A stretch of DNA of 64,000 nt from M30B53 sp964600785 (GCA_964600785.1 CAZRKH010000082.1:12222-76221); one strand, 5' to 3'; counted from the first letter of the stretch, positions 40,562 through 50,380 are shown. The notes: a model not told the origin generated them from the letters alone. Numbers and translations are program-made.

Positions 40562-42223
40562 ATGGCGTCGTACGACTCAAAGAGAAGCCGGTGGGCCGCG
40601 GTGGTCGCCGGGCTGCTTCTCCTGGCGGGTGGCCGGGCAACTCTCGCCCAACGTGTCGAGGTCGAGGAGTTCAGGCTCGAGAACGGCATGGAGTTTTTGC
40701 TCGTGCCGCGAAGCGACCAGCCCAACGTGGTCAGCGCCGGCTGGGTGGCCCGCGTGGGGAGCGTCAACGAGCGGCCCGGGGTTACCGGGATCAGCCATTT
40801 CTTCGAGCACATGATGTTCAAGGGCACGACCACCATCGGCACCCGTGATCCCGCCCGCGATGCTGACTATCGCCGCGAGCAGCGGCAGGTTCGCGACCGC
40901 ATCAACGAGCTGGTCTGGGGCGAGCAGTATGAGCGGTTTCGTCGTGGAGAGATCGATGACCCATGGGATCCGGCCAACGATTCGCCCGAACTGCGGGCCC
41001 TCCGCGGCAAACTCGACGGTCTCCTGCGGCAGCAGCAGGGCCGTGGCCTTGCCGAGGAAATCGCCGAGGTCCGTCGCACGCTCGCCGCGGCCGATGGGGA
41101 TGCCGAAGCCGCCGCTTCGCTGACCGCCCGCCTGGCAGAGCTCGAGCAGAAGCAGGCCGAGGCGGCGACGATCGTGAAGGACGAGTTTGACGAGGTCTAT
41201 ACCCGGGCCGGCGGCAGCGGGATGAACGCCTTCACCAGCCACGACCTGACCTGCTACTTCATCACGATCCCCTCCAACAAGCTCGAGCTCTGGGCCTGGA
41301 TGGAGAGCGACCGGCTCCACGACAGCGTGTTTCGCGAGTTTTACTCCGAGCGGGACGTGGTCCATGAGGAGCGGCGGCTGCGGACCGAGAGCACCCCAAC
41401 CGGCCGCTTTCAGGAGCAGTTTGACGCGATGTTTTGGGTTTCCAGCGGCTATGCCTGGCCGGTGATCGGCTGGCCGAGCGATCTCAACAGCTACACCTTC
41501 GAGCAGGCGGTCGACTACTGGAATACCTACTACCGCCCCGGCAACCTCTTCGGCGTGCTCGTGGGCGACTTCGATCCGACCGAGGCAAAGCAGCTGATCC
41601 GGCAGTATTTCTCCCGGCTCGAACCGGGCGAGGAGGAGCCGCAGCCGGTGGTGACCCTCGAGATCGAGCAGCTCGCCGAGCAGCGGATGAACGCCGAAGG
41701 CGACGTGCCGCCGTCGGTCGAAATCCGCTACCACACCGTGCCGGCAGGCCATGCCGACAGCTACGCTCTCGACATGCTCGCCGAACTGCTCAACGATCGC
41801 ACCGGCCGGCTCTACAAGGGCCTTGTCGAGGGCCGGGGCATCGCGGCATCGGCCCGGGCCTCCTCCGACACCCGCCGGTACGCCGGGATGTTCGCGATCG
41901 AGGCGGAGGCCCGCGGCGAGGCCACGCCGGAGGAGCTCGAGCAGGCCTGGTATCAGGAACTCGCCAAGCTGCAGCAGACCGACGTGCCGCCACGGGAGCT
42001 GGAGAAGGTGAAAAACCGGGTGGCAGCCGACAGCTACCGCCGGCTGCGGAGCAACATGTCGCTTTTGATCCAGCTCGCCTTCTACGAGACACTCGTCGAC
42101 TGGCGGGAGATCAACGAGACGCCCCGCCGCTACGAGCAGGTCACCGCGGCCGATGTCCGCCGCGTGGCAAACGAGTATTTTGATCCCGCCAATCGCAGTG
42201 TGGCGACCTTCCGCCGCAAGTGA
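40562..42223 (+). CDS. M16 family zinc metallopeptidase, catalytic subunit
   Basis: 553 residues with an N-terminal signal segment (cut near ATLAQ). The inverted zinc motif HxxEH is present as HFFEH (His79, Glu82, His83), followed far downstream by SERDVVHEERR with the third ligand near Glu269. About 100 residues between them form a charged, coiled-coil-like insert (GLAEEIAEVRRTLAAADGD) not usual in short bacterial M16 enzymes. The ATG at 40562 follows AAGGA. It probably degrades small peptides in the periplasm as a dimer with the next gene product. Confidence 0.9.
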   Translation: MASYDSKRSRWAAVVAGLLLLAGGRATLAQRVEVEEFRLENGMEFLLVPRSDQPNVVSAGWVARVGSVNERPGVTGISHFFEHMMFKGTTTIGTRDPARDADYRREQRQVRDRINELVWGEQYERFRRGEIDDPWDPANDSPELRALRGKLDGLLRQQQGRGLAEEIAEVRRTLAAADGDAEAAASLTARLAELEQKQAEAATIVKDEFDEVYTRAGGSGMNAFTSHDLTCYFITIPSNKLELWAWMESDRLHDSVFREFYSERDVVHEERRLRTESTPTGRFQEQFDAMFWVSSGYAWPVIGWPSDLNSYTFEQAVDYWNTYYRPGNLFGVLVGDFDPTEAKQLIRQYFSRLEPGEEEPQPVVTLEIEQLAEQRMNAEGDVPPSVEIRYHTVPAGHADSYALDMLAELLNDRTGRLYKGLVEGRGIAASARASSDTRRYAGMFAIEAEARGEATPEELEQAWYQELAKLQQTDVPPRELEKVKNRVAADSYRRLRSNMSLLIQLAFYETLVDWREINETPRRYEQVTAADVRRVANEYFDPANRSVATFRRK

Positions 42224-42264
42224 GCGGCTGCCCCCCGACGCCCCACCTTTCGGAGAACCACCTG

Positions 42265-43869
42265 ATGAATGCACGCCATGTGGCGATCGTTCTGGCATTG
42301 GGCATCGTGGCGATCGCGCTGGTCAACGCCCGCCCAGATCCGAAACCGCCACTCCCGCCCGAGCCCGCGGCGGGAAAGAAAGCCGCCGCCATCGAAGACC
42401 GGCAGGCCGGGGGTGGCACCGCCGGCTCGGCGGGATTGCCGGTGCGGCCGGAGGAGATCGTCTTTGATCCGCTGGAGTTCGCGCCGCCCGTGGCGGCCGA
42501 CTACCGCCACGAACTGCCCGACGGCACGGTTGTCTATCTCGCCGAATCACACGAATTTCCGCTCGTTGATCTGACCATCAGCTTCAAGGGGGGCGACTCG
42601 CTCGACCCGGCCGACTGTCCCGGGCTGGCCTCGACGATGGCCTCGATGATGCGGGAGGGCGGGGCCGGCGACCTGGGCCCCGAAGCCTTCGACGAAACAC
42701 TCGACTTTCTGGCGACCGACATCTCGGCATCCGCCTCGGGCAGCTTCACCACCGTCTCGATGAACTGCCTGGCCCGCACGTTCGACGAGAGCCTGCGGCT
42801 GCTGCTGCTCATGCTCCGCGAACCCCGCTTCGACAGCCAGCGGCTGGCCACCCGCAAGGCCCGGCTGGTGGCGATGATGAAGCAGCGGAACGACGACGGC
42901 TCGGCGATCCTCGGCCGTGAATGGCGGGCCTTGCTTTTCGGCCGCGACCATTTCGAGGGCAGCCAGCCGACCGTTGCCTCGGTGGAATCGGTCACGCCCG
43001 AGCGGCTTGCCGAGTTCCACCGACGGGTGATCCACCCCGGCAACATGATCGTGGCGGTTTCGGGCGATTGTAACGCGGAGGAAATGCTCGCCTCGCTGGA
43101 GCGGGCGTTTGCCGGTTGGGAACGTGGGGAGCCCGCCGCCGACCCGCCCCTTCCCGATCACCAGTTCGAGCCGGGCCTCTACCACGTGCCCAAGGAGATC
43201 CCCCAGGGCAAGGTGGCGATCGGCATGCGGTCGATCGAGCGGGACGATCCCGACGCGATTCCGCTGGCGGTGCTCAATGACATTCTTGGCGGAGGCGGCT
43301 TCACCAGCCGGATCATGCGGAGCGTGCGAAGCAACGAGGGGCTCGCCTATTCCGCCGGCTCACGGCTGTCACCGCGGGTGGAGTACCCCGGCGACTTCCG
43401 CGCGGGATTTGAGAGCAAGAACCCCACCGTGGCGCTGGCCGCGAAGATCATCCGCGATGAGATCGAGCAGATCCGGGAGGAGCCGGTCTCCGAGCAGGAA
43501 CTCGAAACGGCCAAACGGAGCCTGGTCGAGACCTTTCCGCGGTACTTCGAGAGCCGTCCGCAGATGCTCTCGGTCTTTGTCAACGACGAATGGACCGAGC
43601 GGCCGCTCGACCACTGGCAGACCTACCGCCAGCGGGTCGAGGCGGTGACTGCCGAGGACGTGCAGCGGGTCGCACGGGAGCATCTTGATCCGGAGAAGAT
43701 GGCGATCCTCGTGGTGGGTGACTGGAGCGAGATCGCTCCGGGCGACCTCGACGGCCGGGCGAGCATGGACGAGTTCTTCGGCGGCGAGGTGACCCACCTG
43801 CCGCTGCGGGATCCGCTGACCCTCGAGCCCCTCGAGCCGGCGGCCGAGCCCGCCGGTGAAAGCGGGTAG
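42265..43869 (+). CDS. M16 family peptidase-like protein, non-catalytic subunit
   Basis: 534 residues with an N-terminal signal or anchor segment (HVAIVLALGIVAIALVNA). It keeps the M16 fold, including the R/Y substrate-binding region (NEGLAYSAGSRLSP), but the zinc motif is lost: where HxxEH should be it reads CPGLASTMASMMREGG. Paired M16B proteins with one active and one inactive subunit are known, and the partner lies 41 bp upstream. Likely a heterodimeric periplasmic peptidase. Confidence 0.88.
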   Translation: MNARHVAIVLALGIVAIALVNARPDPKPPLPPEPAAGKKAAAIEDRQAGGGTAGSAGLPVRPEEIVFDPLEFAPPVAADYRHELPDGTVVYLAESHEFPLVDLTISFKGGDSLDPADCPGLASTMASMMREGGAGDLGPEAFDETLDFLATDISASASGSFTTVSMNCLARTFDESLRLLLLMLREPRFDSQRLATRKARLVAMMKQRNDDGSAILGREWRALLFGRDHFEGSQPTVASVESVTPERLAEFHRRVIHPGNMIVAVSGDCNAEEMLASLERAFAGWERGEPAADPPLPDHQFEPGLYHVPKEIPQGKVAIGMRSIERDDPDAIPLAVLNDILGGGGFTSRIMRSVRSNEGLAYSAGSRLSPRVEYPGDFRAGFESKNPTVALAAKIIRDEIEQIREEPVSEQELETAKRSLVETFPRYFESRPQMLSVFVNDEWTERPLDHWQTYRQRVEAVTAEDVQRVAREHLDPEKMAILVVGDWSEIAPGDLDGRASMDEFFGGEVTHLPLRDPLTLEPLEPAAEPAGESG

Positions 43870-43895
43870 CCATCTCGGCGCGGTATCTTGCCGTG

Positions 43896-44969
43896 ATGTC
43901 CGCCGACGATGCCACCCTTGACGATGCACGGCCCGCCGAGGTGCATGCCTTGGCGATCGCCCGCGAATTGCCGGGCGAGCGGATCGTCTGCACGAGCCTC
44001 GGCTGGGCCCAGGCGGCCAGAACGCTCGCCGCCGACAGGCCCTCCGCCTGCGTCACCGCCTGGTTCCTCGATCTCTACCGGCTCGAGCGAGCCCGCGAGG
44101 CGTCCCTCGCCGATGCGGCCGAACCGACGACTGTCTTCATTTGCACCCCCGACATGCCCCCGGGGCCGTTTGATATCGTCGTGCTGCCCTTTGCTGTCGA
44201 TGGTGAGGCGGAGCTGACACGGGACCTGATCCAGCAGGCGATGCAACGGCTGCGGATTGGCGGAAGGCTGGTGGCCGCAATCGACAATCCTCGCGACACA
44301 TGGCTGCGAGAACAGCTTGCGGCCACCGGCGAGCGGGTTCGCGTGAGGCCCGACGAGTCAAGCCGGGCCGCCGGCGTCGCCTACCTTCTCGAGAAGACCG
44401 CCGAGCCGAAGCGGATCCGCGACTTCCGTTGCAGCTTCCGTTTTCGCGACCGGGGTCGTCTGCTCGAGGCGGTCAGCCGACCGGGCGTGTTTGCCCACCG
44501 CCGGATCGACCCGGCCGCCCGCCACCTGCTCAACGCCGTCGATGTCGCCCCCGGCACCCACGTGCTCGACATCGGCTGTGGATCCGGCTGCGTCGCGATC
44601 GGCATCGCCGCCCGTGACGAGCAGGTCAGGGTGCATGCCATCGATTCGGCCGCCCGGGCGGTCGAGTGCACCCGCGAGGGCGTGGCCCGCAACGGCCTGG
44701 CCAACGTCACCGTGGCCCTGGAGGCGGCCGGCCGCGTGCCCGATCCGGGCAATTACGACCTCGTGCTCGCCAATCCGCCCTACTACGCCGGCCACCGCAT
44801 CTCTGAGCGGTTCGTGGAGGCTGCCTGGGAGGCCCTCGCCCCCGGCGGCACGCTGCTGCTGGCCACCAAGAAGCCACGCTGGTATCGCGAGACGCTGCCG
44901 CAGCGGTGGCGGGACGTCGCCGAGGAATACGTCAAAAAGTACCACCTCATCGAGGCGGTACGGCCCTGA
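43896..44969 (+). CDS. RsmC/RlmG-like class I SAM-dependent methyltransferase
   Basis: 357 residues from ATG 43896 (a GTG lies directly before). The N-terminal half looks like a degenerate methyltransferase domain and the C-terminal half is intact, with VLDIGCGSGCVAIGIAA (motif I) and VLANPPYYAG (motif IV, N-P-P-Y/F, typical of base N-methylation). This two-domain plan is that of RsmC and RlmG, which make m2G in 16S or 23S rRNA. Assignment to one of them needs a structural or phylogenetic test. Confidence 0.78.
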   Translation: MSADDATLDDARPAEVHALAIARELPGERIVCTSLGWAQAARTLAADRPSACVTAWFLDLYRLERAREASLADAAEPTTVFICTPDMPPGPFDIVVLPFAVDGEAELTRDLIQQAMQRLRIGGRLVAAIDNPRDTWLREQLAATGERVRVRPDESSRAAGVAYLLEKTAEPKRIRDFRCSFRFRDRGRLLEAVSRPGVFAHRRIDPAARHLLNAVDVAPGTHVLDIGCGSGCVAIGIAARDEQVRVHAIDSAARAVECTREGVARNGLANVTVALEAAGRVPDPGNYDLVLANPPYYAGHRISERFVEAAWEALAPGGTLLLATKKPRWYRETLPQRWRDVAEEYVKKYHLIEAVRP

Positions 44970-45105
44970 GCCAACGCCAGCGAGAAGATCGGCTCAACTT
45001 TCGGCCCCTCTCGGCCCGAAATCAGTTTGGCAGCCTTTACCCCACCAGAGAGGGGAATAGCTTTCGCCGGCTGACAGGCCCTCGGCACGCGGGAGGACGA
45101 CCTGG

Positions 45106-46503
45106 ATGGAACGGATTACGGATGGTCGAGAACGGTGGCGGGCTCAGCGGCGATGGACTCCGCGGATTTTTGTCGATTGCACGCAGTCGCTCGAGTGCCG
45201 TGTGCGGCAGGGGATTCCCCGGGTCGTTCGCGAGCTGGTGCGGCAGGGGCGGCCGGCTGCGCGTCGTCTCGGTGCCGAACTCGTCGCGGTGCGATGGCAT
45301 GCCGGCAGGTTTTTCCCGGTGGGTCTGCGGGGTGACACGCTGCCGTCGCGATCGTCTCGGGGGGATTGCTCGCTGGGAGAACGGGCGTGCCGGCGGCTTC
45401 GTAAGGCCACGCCGCGGAAGCTTCGCCGAATCATGGGGAAGGCGGTAGAGATCGGGGCGGCGGCGTTGCGACGGGAGATCAGGCCCACGGCCGGTGACAT
45501 TCTGCTGCTGCCCGACTCCACCTGGGACCGCCCGATCTGGGAGGCGGTCGACCGGGCCCGTGACGCCGGTGCGAGCCTGGGGGTGCTCCAGCACGATTTC
45601 ATCCCGCTAAATCACCCTGAGCTGGTGCCTGAGGAGACTGTCGGCCGCTTCGCGACCTGGATGAACGAGTCGCTCTCACGGGCTGATTTTCTGCTCGCGG
45701 TGTCGCAGACGATCGCGGAGGAGGCCCGCGCGGAACTGCTCAAGCTCGGCCGCGGCCACGTCGCCGCCAAGCGTGTCACCGTCTGCCCCAATGGAGCCGA
45801 TTTTCACACCTGCTCCCCACGGTCAGGGCTGCGGCCACAGGTGCTCGCAGCCCTCGCACGGGGCCGGCCTTTCCTCGTCGTGGGCACGGTCGAGCCGCGG
45901 AAAAATCAGGGCCTGCTCGTCGATGCGATCGACCGGGTGCTCGCCGACTGCCCCGATGCCAGCTTCCTGGTGGTGGGAGCGGTCGGCTGGCGTGGGGAGG
46001 AGATCGTACGAAGCATGCGGTCACACGCCGCCTGGGGCCGGTCGCTTCTGCACCATGACGACTTCAGCGACTACGAACTCGACGCGGCCTACCGGCATGC
46101 CAGGGCGGTCGTGGTGCCGTCGCTCGCCGAGGGCTACGGGCTGCCTGTCGTGGAGGCGCTTGCCCGCAACACGCCCGTGATTGCCTCTGACCTGCCCGTG
46201 CTGCGGGAGGTTGGCGGGAATCGCTGCGACTACTTCGACCCCCACGACCCGGCAAGCCTCGCGGAGCGGTTGCTCGGCCTCGTTCACCGGCCCCGACCGG
46301 TCGCGGCCCCCGATCCGACCGCGGCGATGCCGACCTGGCGGCGAATGGCCCGCCGAGTCGTGGTGGCCGCCGCGGCGGAGGCGGCTGCGGCGCGGCGTGA
46401 GGCGACCGCCCGGAGGAAGGTGTCCGACCGGCCGGACCGCGAACAACGCGGGGTTTTCCCGCTGCGGGTGAGCGTGGCTTGCCCCGCGCGTCGCGCCGCG
46501 TGA
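45106..46503 (+). CDS. GT4-family glycosyltransferase
   Basis: 465 residues; ATG with GGAGG ten bases upstream. The C-terminal half is GT-B: FLVVGTVEPRKNQGLLVDAI, LLHHDDFSDYELDAAYRHARAVVVPSLAEGYGLPVVEALARNTPVIAS with the EGYGLPxxEA motif that binds the nucleotide-sugar phosphate. The N-terminal half matches acceptor-binding domains of mannosyl/fucosyl-type GT4 enzymes. Its likely job is polysaccharide or glycan assembly; the acceptor is not predictable. A long hairpin-like 8-bp pairing precedes it at 45005-45055. Confidence 0.85.
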   Translation: MERITDGRERWRAQRRWTPRIFVDCTQSLECRVRQGIPRVVRELVRQGRPAARRLGAELVAVRWHAGRFFPVGLRGDTLPSRSSRGDCSLGERACRRLRKATPRKLRRIMGKAVEIGAAALRREIRPTAGDILLLPDSTWDRPIWEAVDRARDAGASLGVLQHDFIPLNHPELVPEETVGRFATWMNESLSRADFLLAVSQTIAEEARAELLKLGRGHVAAKRVTVCPNGADFHTCSPRSGLRPQVLAALARGRPFLVVGTVEPRKNQGLLVDAIDRVLADCPDASFLVVGAVGWRGEEIVRSMRSHAAWGRSLLHHDDFSDYELDAAYRHARAVVVPSLAEGYGLPVVEALARNTPVIASDLPVLREVGGNRCDYFDPHDPASLAERLLGLVHRPRPVAAPDPTAAMPTWRRMARRVVVAAAAEAAAARREATARRKVSDRPDREQRGVFPLRVSVACPARRAA

Positions 46504-46780
46504 ATCTTGGTTGTCACGGGGCGGTCAGCCGGGCGCGGGCCCGAGCGACGGCTCCGAGATTGTTTCGGAAGACGGATTGTCGGGTCGCCCGCCTGCGGAG
46601 CCCCGACACGACGTAGGCCGGCGTGAGACGTTCTCCCCACTGGGGCGGGCTCTTGCGGCGGCCTTTTTTGTTGCGCGGTTGTCGCGTGGTCCCAGGGCCG
46701 GGCCGCGTGGATTGGGCAGGGATCGTCAATGTTCACTCATGTTCTCAAAAGCCGTCTGCGGACGGCCCCGGAGGTGTCTC
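46504..46780. other. 277-bp gap between glycosyltransferase and PEP-CTERM genes
   Basis: No gene or clear RNA recognised. It ends with GGAGGT at 46770-46775, the ribosome-binding site of the PEP-CTERM gene. Confidence 0.5.
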
Positions 46781-47536
46781 ATGAGTTTCAGCGATCTCGT
46801 CGATTGTCTCATAAGCCGGCGTCGGCCTGTTGGCCGCTTCGGCCGAGCCGTGGCTTTTCTCGCCAGCCTGCTCTGCGTCTTGTCATGTGCCTGGCGGGCC
46901 GGCCAGGCGATCGCCGCTCCGGTGTTCACCGTCACCGGCGGCACCACGGTGCTCACGTCGCTGGAAACCTTTCTCTGGGTGACTCCTCGTTTCAACGGGG
47001 ATGTTCTGCTCTGGGAGCAGGGCGTGATCGGTCTCTTGGAGCCGGGCAAGGTCTCAATCGAGTATGTCGGGAAGGAAGCCTTCTATGCCGACAACATCTT
47101 CCGCTGGGACGGGATTGACATCTTCTCCACCGGTCCCTCGTCGCCGTTGATCGCAGGCCAGACGGCGGCCACGCCCTTCCCGCCGTTGCCGCTGGCGACC
47201 TACGAGGTGCCGGGCGTCGTGCCGGCCGGGCCGCTGCCGCTGAGCTTCTTCATTTCGGAAACCTCCAAGGCGGTGCCCAATGACGGCAACCCCGACATCG
47301 CCTACTGGCCGCTCCCCACCGACATCAGCAGCAATCCCTACGACCTCGGCTCGGTGGTCTACGTGATGCTCGATGATGCAGACCCGGTCGATACCGACCA
47401 CGACGACATGATCGTCCAGCTCTCGGTGGTCACGCCGCCGGTGCCCGAGCCGAGGTCACTTGGCCTGGCCGTGGTGGGAATCCTGCCGCTCGCCGGCTGG
47501 ATGCTCCACCGACGGCGGGGCCGGCTCAGCGGTTGA
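46781..47536 (+). CDS. PEP-CTERM sorted exported protein
   Basis: 251 residues from ATG 46781 with GGAGGT upstream. An N-terminal signal segment with a basic front (RRRPVGRFGRAVAFLASLLCVLSC) leads to a beta-rich body and a C-terminal sorting signal: VPEPRSLGLAVVGILPLAGWMLHRRRGR, that is the V-P-E-P motif, a hydrophobic helix and a basic end, cleaved by exosortase. It is probably secreted and anchored in or exported with the exopolysaccharide matrix made at the left end of this window. The body has no recognised domain. Its 3' end overlaps the convergent decarboxylase gene by 11 bp. Confidence 0.85.
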   Translation: MSFSDLVDCLISRRRPVGRFGRAVAFLASLLCVLSCAWRAGQAIAAPVFTVTGGTTVLTSLETFLWVTPRFNGDVLLWEQGVIGLLEPGKVSIEYVGKEAFYADNIFRWDGIDIFSTGPSSPLIAGQTAATPFPPLPLATYEVPGVVPAGPLPLSFFISETSKAVPNDGNPDIAYWPLPTDISSNPYDLGSVVYVMLDDADPVDTDHDDMIVQLSVVTPPVPEPRSLGLAVVGILPLAGWMLHRRRGRLSG

Positions 47537-48659
47537 CATGCGCGACCTTCGCCGGCGGGAAGCCGTTGAACCAGGTCGAGCTGGCCGCCGAATAGGCGCC
47601 GATATTCTCGCTGTAGAGATAGTCGTCGAGTTGGAGATCGGGCAGCGGCTCGGCTAGGCCGATCGTGTCGAGGGCGTCGCAGGTCGGCCCGAACACGGCC
47701 GAGGGCTCGGTGGCCCCTCGCTTGAAGCTTTTCACCGGGTAGTTGCAATGGTCGAAAATCACGCCGGAATAGGTGTGGTAGACGCCGTCGTCGATGTAGT
47801 AGCACCGCTTCCCTTCGCGAACCGCTTTCCCGATGATCTTCGAGACCGCCGTGCCGGCTGATGCCACGAGGAACCGGCCCGGCTCGGCGAGGATTTCGAT
47901 CTCCGGCGGAAAGAGCCGGTCGAGCTCGTGATTGATCCGCCCGGCCAGCTCCGCAAACTTCGGCACGCTGGCGTCGTAGGCCGCGGGAAAGCCGCCGCCG
48001 ATGTCGAGCAGCTCGAGTGAAAAGCCGCGCGACTTCGCCTCGGCGAAGATGCCGGCCGAGAGATGGATCGCCTGGATGAAGTTTTCAGGGTTTGTGCATT
48101 GGCTGCCGACGTGAAAGGAAAGCCCCTCCACCGTGAGCCCCTGCTCGTGGGCGAAGGCGATCAGGTCGACCGCCTCCCCCGGCAGGGCGCCGAACTTGCT
48201 CGAGAGTTCGACCATTGACCCGGTGTTGGGCACCCGCAGCCGCAGGGCAAGGCCGGCATGCGGCGCGTGGCGGGCGATCTTCCGGACCTCCTCCGCGTTG
48301 TCGTAGGTGACCAGCGGCTTGTAGCGGTCGAGTTCCCGGAGGGTCTCCACCGGCTTGATCGGGTTGGCGTAGATGATCTTGTCCCAGATGAAGTCCTGCC
48401 GTTGCTTCGCCGGGAGGTGTTCGATGAAACGGTGGACGGTGTGGAACTCCTCCATGCTCGCCACATCAAAGCTGCCGCCGAGTTCGTAGAAGGTCTGCAC
48501 GATCGCTGCGTCGGAGTTGACCTTGACCGCGTAGTAGGCCTGCACGCGGGGAAAGTGCCGCCGGAAGAGCCGGTAGTTTTTCCGCAGTTCGGCGTGATCG
48601 ACGACAAACAGCGGCGTGCCGTGTTCGCGGGCGAGGGCGAGGAGCGTTTTCTTGTTCAT
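47526..48659 (-). CDS. Type III PLP-dependent decarboxylase, ornithine decarboxylase-like
   Basis: 377 residues with an alanine-racemase-like barrel: PLP Lys46 in AYYAVKVN, the glycine-rich GGGFP phosphate loop and the active-site Cys in VFGPTCDALD on the C-terminal side. These fit ornithine/lysine decarboxylases of the alanine racemase fold, giving putrescine. The gene directly upstream on the same strand encodes homospermidine synthase, which uses putrescine, so ornithine as substrate is the best guess over diaminopimelate or carboxynorspermidine. Confidence 0.85.
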   Translation of the reverse strand: MNKKTLLALAREHGTPLFVVDHAELRKNYRLFRRHFPRVQAYYAVKVNSDAAIVQTFYELGGSFDVASMEEFHTVHRFIEHLPAKQRQDFIWDKIIYANPIKPVETLRELDRYKPLVTYDNAEEVRKIARHAPHAGLALRLRVPNTGSMVELSSKFGALPGEAVDLIAFAHEQGLTVEGLSFHVGSQCTNPENFIQAIHLSAGIFAEAKSRGFSLELLDIGGGFPAAYDASVPKFAELAGRINHELDRLFPPEIEILAEPGRFLVASAGTAVSKIIGKAVREGKRCYYIDDGVYHTYSGVIFDHCNYPVKSFKRGATEPSAVFGPTCDALDTIGLAEPLPDLQLDDYLYSENIGAYSAASSTWFNGFPPAKVAHVNR

Positions 48660-48729
48660 GACGGAGAATTCTAGCTGCTCGTGGAAAAAGCCCTCCTGGT
48701 CCTTCTCCGGAATTTCCCAGCCAGTCCGG

Positions 48730-50190
48730 TCAGTCGTCGCCGTCGGTGATCAGGAAATTCTTGAACTGCCAGGGATCCCCGAGATCGAACGAGGGGGCCG
48801 CGTAGCCCGGGAAGGCCGAGCGGCAGCCCTCCAGAGGCGTCCAGTCGCTGGCGGTCGAGATGAACTTCCCGAGGTAGGGCTTGGCGATCTCGAGCACGTA
48901 GTCGTGGGGCAGGTCGTCGGGCACCAACAGGCCGCGGTCGGGGTGCTCGATCATCCACATGCAGCAGGCCACCACCGAGATCGCCACCTGCATCGTGGTC
49001 GCATTCTGATGGGGTACCAGCCGCCGCGACTCCTCGATCGAAAGATCGGATCCGCACCACCAGCTCGTCAGCGGATGGCCCATGATCAGGGCCCCGAGGA
49101 TGTCGGAGCCGCTGATGATGTCGTCGTACATGATCCGCTCCCGCGGCGGCATCTTGTAGTCGTAGCCACGCAGTTCGTGGAGCGAGGCGATCGCCGCATC
49201 GCAGGGGCAGTAGGCATAGTGCATCGTTGGCCGGTAGACCGCTCGGCCCTGCTCCCAGACCGTGAGATGGTCGGTGATCGTGAAGGCCTCGCCGTGGCGA
49301 ACCACCATGCCCAGGATCGGGTAGTCGGGCACCCAGCTCGAGACGAGGGTGTTGATCCCCATCCTTGCCAGACAGATCTGGTTGCGAGGGCCCGACTCAT
49401 GCTCGTAGGCGAGCGGCGGCAGCTCTTTTTCGTGGGTTCCCCAGCCGAGCTCGGCGGTGGTCGTGCCCTCCTCGCGGAAGCCCTCCACGCTCCAGGTGTT
49501 GACGAACTCGTCGACCTCCTTGGGACGGTTGGAGATCTGGGTGTCGCGTTCACTGCAGTGAATCACCTTCACTCCCAGCTCGCAGGCAAGGTGGTTGAAG
49601 CTGCGACTGGCGGCATGGGCGGCGATCCGTTCGGCCGCCTCGCCGCTGACCTTCTTTTCGGCCAGGCAGGCCTCGGCAATGTCGAGCAGGCCCTGCTTGG
49701 TGAAGTGGCTGATCAGACCGGGGTTGGCCCCGTGCTCCACCACGCAGGTCGCCCCGGGGATCTCCCAGCTCTCGCGGAGCTTCCGCAGGGCCATGTGTCG
49801 CCAGTAGAGCGTGAGGTGGGAGGGATGGGTGTCTGGCGGGTGGTTGTAGGGATCCCAGAGTTCGACCGAGGTGTTGATGTACATCACGCCGTGGTCGTGG
49901 CACCAGGCGATGATCTCGCAGGCGTCGATATTCCAGGCGAGGTCGATCACGAGATCACCGGCGGAAACCTGCCGGGAGAGAATCGAATCGAGGCTCGCGG
50001 GGGTGATCTTGTCTTCGAGGAAGTTCACCCCGCGTTCGATCCAGGGGGCCAGGGCCGGTCGGTCAGGCTTGAAGTCGATGATCGCGACGCGGGCCGGATC
50101 GATGCGAATATGGTCGAGCAGGATGGGGAGGGTGCAGCGGGCGACGGAGCCGAAGCCAATGAGAAAAATACGGTGGTCGTAGGTGAGCAT
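48730..50190 (-). CDS. hss: Homospermidine synthase
   Basis: 486 residues with an N-terminal Rossmann fold (IFLIGFGSVARCTLPIL) and the saccharopine-dehydrogenase-like plan of bacterial homospermidine synthases, including NTSVELWDPYNHPPD and the EHGANPGLISHF segment. The enzyme makes sym-homospermidine from two putrescines using NAD as prosthetic group. It is the first gene of a two-gene unit with the decarboxylase 70 bp downstream, giving a complete route from ornithine to homospermidine. Confidence 0.9.
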   Translation of the reverse strand: MLTYDHRIFLIGFGSVARCTLPILLDHIRIDPARVAIIDFKPDRPALAPWIERGVNFLEDKITPASLDSILSRQVSAGDLVIDLAWNIDACEIIAWCHDHGVMYINTSVELWDPYNHPPDTHPSHLTLYWRHMALRKLRESWEIPGATCVVEHGANPGLISHFTKQGLLDIAEACLAEKKVSGEAAERIAAHAASRSFNHLACELGVKVIHCSERDTQISNRPKEVDEFVNTWSVEGFREEGTTTAELGWGTHEKELPPLAYEHESGPRNQICLARMGINTLVSSWVPDYPILGMVVRHGEAFTITDHLTVWEQGRAVYRPTMHYAYCPCDAAIASLHELRGYDYKMPPRERIMYDDIISGSDILGALIMGHPLTSWWCGSDLSIEESRRLVPHQNATTMQVAISVVACCMWMIEHPDRGLLVPDDLPHDYVLEIAKPYLGKFISTASDWTPLEGCRSAFPGYAAPSFDLGDPWQFKNFLITDGDD

Positions 50191-50380
50191 CAGGCCTGCT
50201 TGCCGGGGAGAGGAGCGGGGGCGGCCGCGGGAGAGACGCGGCTGAAACGAGCCCGAACCTTCGGGCAAGAACGGAAGTATATCGGTCTGTGTCGGCGGTT
50301 CCACCGCGGCGGCTGCGGTGTGGTATTGTGCCGCGTCGGGCGATCGGAGCCTTGGCGGACAAAAGCCGGGATTTGCAGCG

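Noticed and set aside
50290..50380. Possible fluoride riboswitch upstream of crcB
   Set aside because: A GGGCGAT stretch recalls the crcB motif, but the rest of the consensus (the paired second half and CUGAUG-type segment) was not found.
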